Shown here: piece after piece, positions 63,426 through 64,000 of the stretch
How the letters are laid out: each line of letters opens with the position of its first letter
Numbering within the stretch: the first letter of the stretch is position 1
Assembly: GCA_030220185.1 (NCBI GenBank)
Contig: JASPKZ010007295.1
Coordinates: 714,501 to 778,500, forward strand
Length of the DNA stretch: 64,000 nt
DNA from: Diploptera punctata
Lineage: Eukaryota > Arthropoda > Insecta > Blattodea > Blaberidae
Direction of reading: 5' to 3'
Translations under genes and position numbers: made by a program
Notes under the pieces: model-generated
What the model saw: the letters and a program-made list of their open reading frames with translations, nothing else
The model's database searches: none
What the model was told of the DNA's origin: nothing

Positions 63426-64000
63426 GTTTTATTTGACATGGCAGAGTTAAGGCCTTAAAGCCTTGTCTGCCACTCAACCAGGTTTTAAAATACAAAGAAA
63501 CAGTCTTACATCTAAATTACAATAAACATAAACAATTACATGTTATAAATACAATACAATTAATATTTGTAATGTATTTTGATTTACTCTAGATTTAACG
63601 AATTTAATGTATAATACGTACAAGATATATAAATAAACGAGAAAAAACTTATTAATGACAAAGTATAAATTTAAATATATAGAAAAAAATTAATTATTAG
63701 ACAACAGGTAACTGTATAAGCGTGACTTAAAAGTGCTAAATGTGCGGCAATCCCTCAGACGCACATCAAAATCGACGCATTGTGCCAGCAGCAGTGGCTG
63801 CCTGAACAGCATGCAGGGAAGAAAATGTTGCACCATTGTGTAAACAGGACCAGTGGGAACCGTCTGCTTGCAGCAGGACTAAGATCATGTGTGTCTCTGG
63901 CCAGGCTACCCCCTACACCACGACACCGCGAAGCGCAGCTACTCATGAAAGAGTTAACTAGAGAGTGGAATGACGCTCTGTTGTCTTTAGTGATTAAAGT
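62947..64000 (+). mobile_element. Tc1-like element, runs past the window end
   Basis: Starts after TA with CATTGCGGGAAAAAATGCAA. Transposase pieces: EHLQRDRIEILLEDGWIAAH, VGHSVQVACRCFQQ, stop (TGA at 63313-63315), SMERSRT; after an insertion NRRIVPAAVAA, then NRLLAAGLRSCVSLARLPLT, RHREA and RVEWRSVVFSD. The last D is the first catalytic residue of the DDE triad (FSDESR in relatives), followed here by a stop. Stops and shifts show a pseudogene. The rest lies outside. Confidence 0.85.
63362..63735 (-). mobile_element. (AAT)n plus retroelement 3' piece inserted in the Tc1-like element
   Basis: An AAT run (63364-63425), then GACATGGCAGAGTTAAGGCC and AT-rich sequence, separates two parts of one transposase. 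Similar GCAGTTAAGGCC words occur at 7916. Exact borders are not resolved. Confidence 0.6.

Noticed and set aside
1..64000. CRISPR arrays, bacterial operons, riboswitches
   Set aside because: Direct repeats present are microsatellites, SINEs or TE tandem units; spacing, composition and lack of operon structure do not fit a prokaryote.

Overview
This is a repeat-dominated, AT-rich piece of an arthropod nuclear genome. I find no host protein-coding gene that I can defend, and no bacterial-style operon, rRNA or CRISPR array. The repeat families (tRNA-headed SINEs, many 3'-truncated non-LTR retrotransposon tails, Penelope-like hairpins, mariner/Tc1/hAT DNA transposons, very long AAT/ATT microsatellites) suggest a large-genome hemimetabolous insect. 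A cockroach or termite (Blattodea) is my best guess from recognised repeat-encoded peptides, but I could not test this.

Layout. 1-8 kb: SINE-A, LINE tails, two Penelope-like hairpins, and repeat family X carrying two nested LINE insertions. 8-17 kb: a Helitron-like repeat with internal tandem repeats, two hAT-type remnants (one complete with TIRs and target duplication), an IS630-like transposase remnant, another hairpin, and a SINE-A with a 17-bp target duplication. 17-24 kb: LINE tails, a second copy of X, hairpins, a tRNA-Tyr-like sequence with intron and a 500-bp foldback. 24-36 kb: large LINE 3' fragments (the best keeps the YADD reverse-transcriptase motif), SINE-B and SINE-C, two further hairpins. 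36-41 kb: tRNA-like repeats, a perfect 118-bp palindrome, and a structurally complete but dead mariner element (39257-40484). 41-54 kb: a promoter-like tandem duplication, several full SINE-B copies, a Penelope GIY-YIG endonuclease fragment still joined to its ribozyme-like tail, and a hAT MITE with perfect 8-bp target duplications. 54-64 kb: convergent LINE tails, a three-level nested DNA-transposon cluster (56041-57648), more LINE tails, a third copy of X, and a Tc1-like transposase that runs off the window end.

The most interesting theme is a set of inverted-repeat hairpins of several unrelated sequences that share one RNA architecture: a CUGANGA-like box, a short hairpin, a GAAA box and a short self-complementary segment ending in UC or UA. 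This matches hammerhead ribozymes of Penelope-like elements. One copy lies directly downstream of a Penelope GIY-YIG coding remnant, and a 38-bp copy with a 14-bp target duplication appears to mark the 3' end of one family. Family labels (SINE-A to D, LINE-1 to 5, repeats T-Z) are local names for this window only.
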